Of a stretch of DNA of 37,049 nucleotides, positions 34,542-37,049 are shown in pieces. The stretch is from contig PHDP01000007.1 in NCBI GenBank assembly GCA_002842655.1, forward strand, positions 1 to 37,049, given 5' to 3'. Each line of letters starts with the position of its first letter. Position 1 is the stretch's first letter. The notes under the pieces are model-generated. The model saw nothing but the letters and a program-made list of their open reading frames with translations, did no database searches and was not told the DNA's origin. The stretch is from Bacteroidetes bacterium HGW-Bacteroidetes-14. GTDB taxonomy: Bacteria; Bacteroidota; Bacteroidia; Bacteroidales; UBA932. Both the position numbers and the translations under genes were made by a program.

Positions 34542-35204
34542 TTATGAAACTGTTTTGTCGTTTGGATCCTCAGGAATAAAATAGCTGGTATTCATATTCT
34601 CATTCATGTGGATTTTGCGGTTGTAATTTACGCGGGCGTCATGGTCTTTTTGGAACATCTTTTTGATGTCGGCCTCATTCTTCTCAAAAACGAGTGTGTT
34701 GGTGATTGAGAGGGAGAGGGCGATTTTTTCGACATCGTGGTCTGTGCCAATGTAGGTGAAGGTCCAGTTTCTCGGCTTCAGCTCATCTATTAGAAATTTT
34801 ATATCAAAGGCGGAGTGCTCTCTTGAGGCATTCTCTTCGCCGTCTGTGAGGATTGTTACCAGCACATTGTAGTTGTTCTGCCTGGCAAGTGCGTAACTGA
34901 GCTTGTTTATGGCAAATGCCATTGCGTCATATAGCGGAGTGGTGGCTTCGGGTTCGTAGCTCTTGTCGTTAATCTGTTGTAGCTTGCTTGCGGGGTCAAT
35001 AAAATGGAGAACTTTCTGACCAAGGCCGTTGAAAGTTATAAATGAGATATAGTGTTCCTGTTCGGGGAACTGTTTCTCAATACCGTGAATTGTCTGGACC
35101 AGTTCGTTGAATCCTTGAATTATGGTGGATTTTATACTCTCCATTGATCCGCTTTCGTCAAGGATAATCAGGTTATGCACCTGATGTTTTTGTTCTGTTG
35201 TCAT
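34542..35204 (-). CDS. Cytoplasmic von Willebrand factor A-domain protein
   Basis: The 220-residue protein is almost entirely one vWA domain with a complete metal-ion site: D16-x-S18-x-S20 (ILDESGSM), Thr near 88-89 (EATTPLYDA) and Asp121 (ILTDGEENAS). There is no signal peptide or membrane anchor, so it works in the cytoplasm, typically as a metal-dependent protein-binding or assembly factor. Such stand-alone vWA proteins occur in chaperone, stress and tellurite-type clusters, but no partner is next to it. It shares an operator-like element with the 99-residue gene across the IS30 element, and the 3' end adjoins the nested palindromes. Confidence 0.88.
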   Translation of the reverse strand: MTTEQKHQVHNLIILDESGSMESIKSTIIQGFNELVQTIHGIEKQFPEQEHYISFITFNGLGQKVLHFIDPASKLQQINDKSYEPEATTPLYDAMAFAINKLSYALARQNNYNVLVTILTDGEENASREHSAFDIKFLIDELKPRNWTFTYIGTDHDVEKIALSLSITNTLVFEKNEADIKKMFQKDHDARVNYNRKIHMNENMNTSYFIPEDPNDKTVS

Positions 35205-35230
35205 AGTGATGTTATTAGTTGGTAATGAGA

Positions 35231-35265
35231 CAAAGGTAGGGCGGGGGATTGTCAGGTTTTGACAA
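35231..35265 (-). promoter_or_regulatory. Promoter with 17-bp operator-like motif, copy B
   Basis: The minus strand has TACCTTTG (35231-35238), an exact TAnnTTTG match. Ten bases upstream is TTGTCAGGTTTTGACAA (plus-strand reading, 35249-35265), a perfect inverted repeat TTGTCA/TGACAA around five bases. The motif would cover the -33 region, so a bound dimer could block or recruit polymerase. Confidence 0.65.
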
Positions 35266-35266
35266 A

Positions 35267-35566
35267 CTAGTAAATTGTAAGATTGATTTTGCGTCCAAGA
35301 CCAAATTCGATAAGTTTGTACAATGTTGAAAGCTGTATATCGCTGTGTCCGTTTTCAATTCTTGATATAAAGCTTTTTTTTGCTCCAATTTTTTGTGCAA
35401 GTTGTTCCTGTGTAAGCTTTGCCAGTTTTCTCTCTTCTTTTATGATTACACCTATGGCAAATGCTTTTGCCTTAATCTCAAAGTCTGTCCGGCTTTTAGT
35501 TCCAATTTTGCCATACTCCTTGTCGAGGTGTTGAGAGAGTGTTGTTATGCTGTTATTGGTTTTCAT
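35267..35566 (-). CDS. Orphan XRE-family HTH protein (antitoxin-like)
   Basis: This 99-residue protein has a helical N-terminal part and an XRE helix-turn-helix at about 44-90: KLAKLTQEQLAQKIGAKKSFISRIENGHSDIQLSTLYKLIE. Its size and layout resemble HigA- or HipB-like antitoxins. No toxin ORF lies upstream (35567-35930 is non-coding), and the downstream gene is the vWA protein 62 bp away, not HipA. So it is either an antitoxin that lost its toxin or a stand-alone regulator. A -7 box with a -33 TTTG at 18-bp spacing precedes it. Confidence 0.85.
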   Translation of the reverse strand: MKTNNSITTLSQHLDKEYGKIGTKSRTDFEIKAKAFAIGVIIKEERKLAKLTQEQLAQKIGAKKSFISRIENGHSDIQLSTLYKLIEFGLGRKINLTIY

Positions 35567-35588
35567 TATGATGCCTGAATGTTTGAAG

Positions 35589-35618
35589 CAAAGTTAACTA
35601 ATAATGGTACAAAACAAA
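35589..35618 (-). promoter_or_regulatory. Promoter of the XRE gene
   Basis: The minus strand has TTTG (35615-35618), an 18-bp spacer, and TAACTTTG (35589-35596), 22 bp before the ATG. Both match Bacteroidota sigma-factor boxes; this is the best promoter in the window. Confidence 0.6.
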
Positions 35619-35811
35619 ATAAATTTCATTTTAAAGCTAATGGTAGTTGCAATGATTTATTAAGTTGATTATTAAGTTTATCTGATTCCAGAAAATGATT
35701 TTGCGATTACAGAAATGAAATTCAAAAATTTTCCATAATCATTTTCATTATGCATTTTATGACAACAGTGATTTAATGGTGAGATTGTTGATTTTCTTTA
35801 GCTGTGAATGC

Positions 35812-35890
35812 AAAAATCGTCAGTGTACTGACTGAATTAACGTAAAAATCGTCAATGAACTGACTGAATTTACGTAAAAATTGTCAATGG
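35812..35890 (+). repeat. 32-bp tandem repeats next to the ATPase promoter
   Basis: Two and a half copies with a 32-bp period: 35812-35843, 35844-35875, and a decayed partial copy from 35876. Each begins AAAAAT(C/T)GTCA. The first contains GTCAGTGTACTGAC, a 6-bp inverted repeat around GT; later copies lose symmetry. There are no spacers, so this is not CRISPR. The last copy runs into the -33 region of the ATPase promoter. The rest of 35567-35811 is AT-rich and holds no gene that I can support. Confidence 0.8.
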
Positions 35891-35903
35891 ATAGGGTAAA
35901 TGT

Positions 35904-35911
35904 TATATTTG
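35904..35911 (+). promoter_or_regulatory. -7 promoter box for the DUF4143 ATPase
   Basis: TATATTTG matches TAnnTTTG exactly and ends 19 bp before the ATG at 35931. The TTG at 35881-35883, inside the partial third repeat, is 20 bp upstream and could act as the -33 box. Confidence 0.6.
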
Positions 35912-35930
35912 CATAGAAATAATTATTGAT

Positions 35931-37049
35931 ATGGAGCCGGTTAAAAGATTCCTCGAAGAAAGAGTCCGTACTAAAATATTACCAAATAAGGCAGTCCTGA
36001 TATTTGGTGCAAGACGGGTTGGTAAAACTATATTATTACGCCAGATTATTGACAAATTTGAAGGAAAGGTACTGTTGCTAAATGGTGAGGATTTAGATTC
36101 TGTTTCTATTCTTAATGAGAAGAGTATTTCAAATTACAGTCATATTCTGGATGGTGTAAATTTACTGGCTATTGATGAAGCGCAAGCCATTCCGGATATT
36201 GGATCAAAACTAAAACTGATTGTTGACGAAATACCGGGTATCAGTGTTGTTGCTACCGGATCATCTTCTTTTGACCTTTTGAATAAGGCCGGGGAGCCAC
36301 TGGTTGGCAGAAGTGCTCTATTTTATCTAACACCTTTCTCACAGCGAGAAATAGGGCAAGTTGAGAATGCGCTGGAAACAAGACAAAATCTGGAGTCCAG
36401 GCTTATTTACGGATCTTACCCGGAGGTCGTGACAATGTCAGGATATGATAATAAAGCACAATATCTTGGGGATATTGTCAATACCTATTTATTAAAGGAT
36501 ATTCTTTCTATAGACGGACTTAAAAATTCAGGAAAAATGAAAGATTTACTCAGGCTTATTGCTTTTCAGGTTGGGAATGAAGTTTCCTATGATGAACTGG
36601 GCAAGCAACTTGGAATGAGTAAGAACACTGTTGAAAAATACCTTGACTTGTTATCAAAAGTATTTGTGGTTTTCAGGCTGGGCGGATTTTCAAGAAATTT
36701 AAGAAAAGAGGTCGTAAAAGCCGGTAAATGGTATTTTTATGATAATGGGATAAGAAATGCAATTATTGGAAACTTTGGCCCTGTTTCAATCAGACAGGAT
36801 GTTGGGTCACTCTGGGAAAATTATCTTATTAGTGAAAGAGTAAAGCAAAACTTAAATGAGAGGTTAAATAAGGAGTTTTATTTCTGGAGAACTTATGACG
36901 GACAAGAGATTGATCTGATTGAAGAATCTTCAGATTCACTTACTGCTCTCGAGTTTAAATGGGGTGATAAGACTCCTGTTGTTCCTAAAGCATTTGGTAT
37001 TGCTTATCCGGAGGCATCGTTTTCTGTTGTTAACAGGGATAATTATCTT
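35931..37049 (+). CDS. AAA_14/DUF4143 ATPase, 3' end beyond the window
   Basis: The reading frame is open for 373 codons from ATG 35931 to the window's end. Walker A is GARRVGKT (26-33) and Walker B LLAIDEAQ (78-85), followed by the sensor-like VVATGSSSFDLL. A winged-helix part (EVSYDELGKQLGMSKNTVEKYLDLLSKVFVVFRL, about 220-255) leads to the DUF4143 domain, whose DGQEIDLI ... LEFKWG spacing recalls a PD-(D/E)xK nuclease-like core. Proteins of this kind are common and variable in Bacteroidota and archaea; their role is not established, with DNA repair and defence proposed. It is the only plus-strand gene after 29 kb, has tandem repeats at its promoter, and may be part of an acquired unit. Confidence 0.9.
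   Translation, partial: MEPVKRFLEERVRTKILPNKAVLIFGARRVGKTILLRQIIDKFEGKVLLLNGEDLDSVSILNEKSISNYSHILDGVNLLAIDEAQAIPDIGSKLKLIVDEIPGISVVATGSSSFDLLNKAGEPLVGRSALFYLTPFSQREIGQVENALETRQNLESRLIYGSYPEVVTMSGYDNKAQYLGDIVNTYLLKDILSIDGLKNSGKMKDLLRLIAFQVGNEVSYDELGKQLGMSKNTVEKYLDLLSKVFVVFRLGGFSRNLRKEVVKAGKWYFYDNGIRNAIIGNFGPVSIRQDVGSLWENYLISERVKQNLNERLNKEFYFWRTYDGQEIDLIEESSDSLTALEFKWGDKTPVVPKAFGIAYPEASFSVVNRDNYL

Noticed and set aside
35215-35400. 61-codon ORF after the XRE gene, tempting as a toxin
   Set aside because: It overlaps the XRE frame and the operator-promoter of the vWA gene, and has no toxin-like features.
35812-35890. Possible CRISPR array
   Set aside because: Copies are directly joined with a 32-bp period and no spacers, and decay across the tract; no cas gene is in the window.

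Overview
The window reads as a chromosomal segment from a member of the Bacteroidota, most likely Bacteroidales. Supporting signs are a DUF4293 membrane protein, a large 'putative porin' family barrel, a membrane-anchored AraC-type regulator, many signal peptides ending in A-Q or G-Q, and repeated -7 promoter boxes of the form TAnnTTTG. Coding density is high and base composition is moderate, with AT-rich gaps. I saw no rRNA, tRNA or CRISPR array.

Layout. 1-10084 is mostly plus strand and looks housekeeping: the 3' part of a UvrA-family gene, an outer-membrane barrel, an M28-family peptidase homologue that has lost key residues, MtgA glycosyltransferase, a large TPR protein, DUF4293, a nucleoside phosphorylase overlapping a SirB1-like gene, and a LolC/E-type permease. 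10088-26803 is minus strand. In transcription order it holds an alpha/beta hydrolase, NhaD with an adjoining AraC regulator, then a near-gapless run: DUF1302-like barrel, RND/MMPL transporter, LolA-like protein, Hpt protein, pncB, pncA, ROK kinase, MFS transporter and SIS protein. After a new promoter come a porin and an MltF-like lytic transglycosylase. The run joins lipid-type envelope export to NAD salvage (nicotinamide to nicotinate to NaMN) and to an apparent sugar uptake and phosphorylation module.

26804-37049 is more accessory: a DUF3795 protein, an S33 hydrolase, a small lipoprotein, a YdeI/OmdA-like protein, two uncharacterised proteins, a secreted 597-residue protein, a methyltransferase, an IS30-family element, a vWA-domain protein, an orphan XRE regulator and a DUF4143-type ATPase that runs off the end.

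The most unusual material is non-coding. There is a 47-bp almost perfect palindrome nested in a 17-bp inverted repeat beside the IS30 element. A 17-bp operator-like motif occurs at the same place upstream of two unrelated genes. 32-bp tandem repeats abut the ATPase promoter. An 18-bp inverted repeat brackets 85 bp upstream of a hydrolase gene. Two nearly identical 46-bp hairpin terminators lie either side of the 597-residue gene. No complete known defence system is present; the 3' end (33-37 kb) is the best place to look for an undescribed regulatory or mobile unit.
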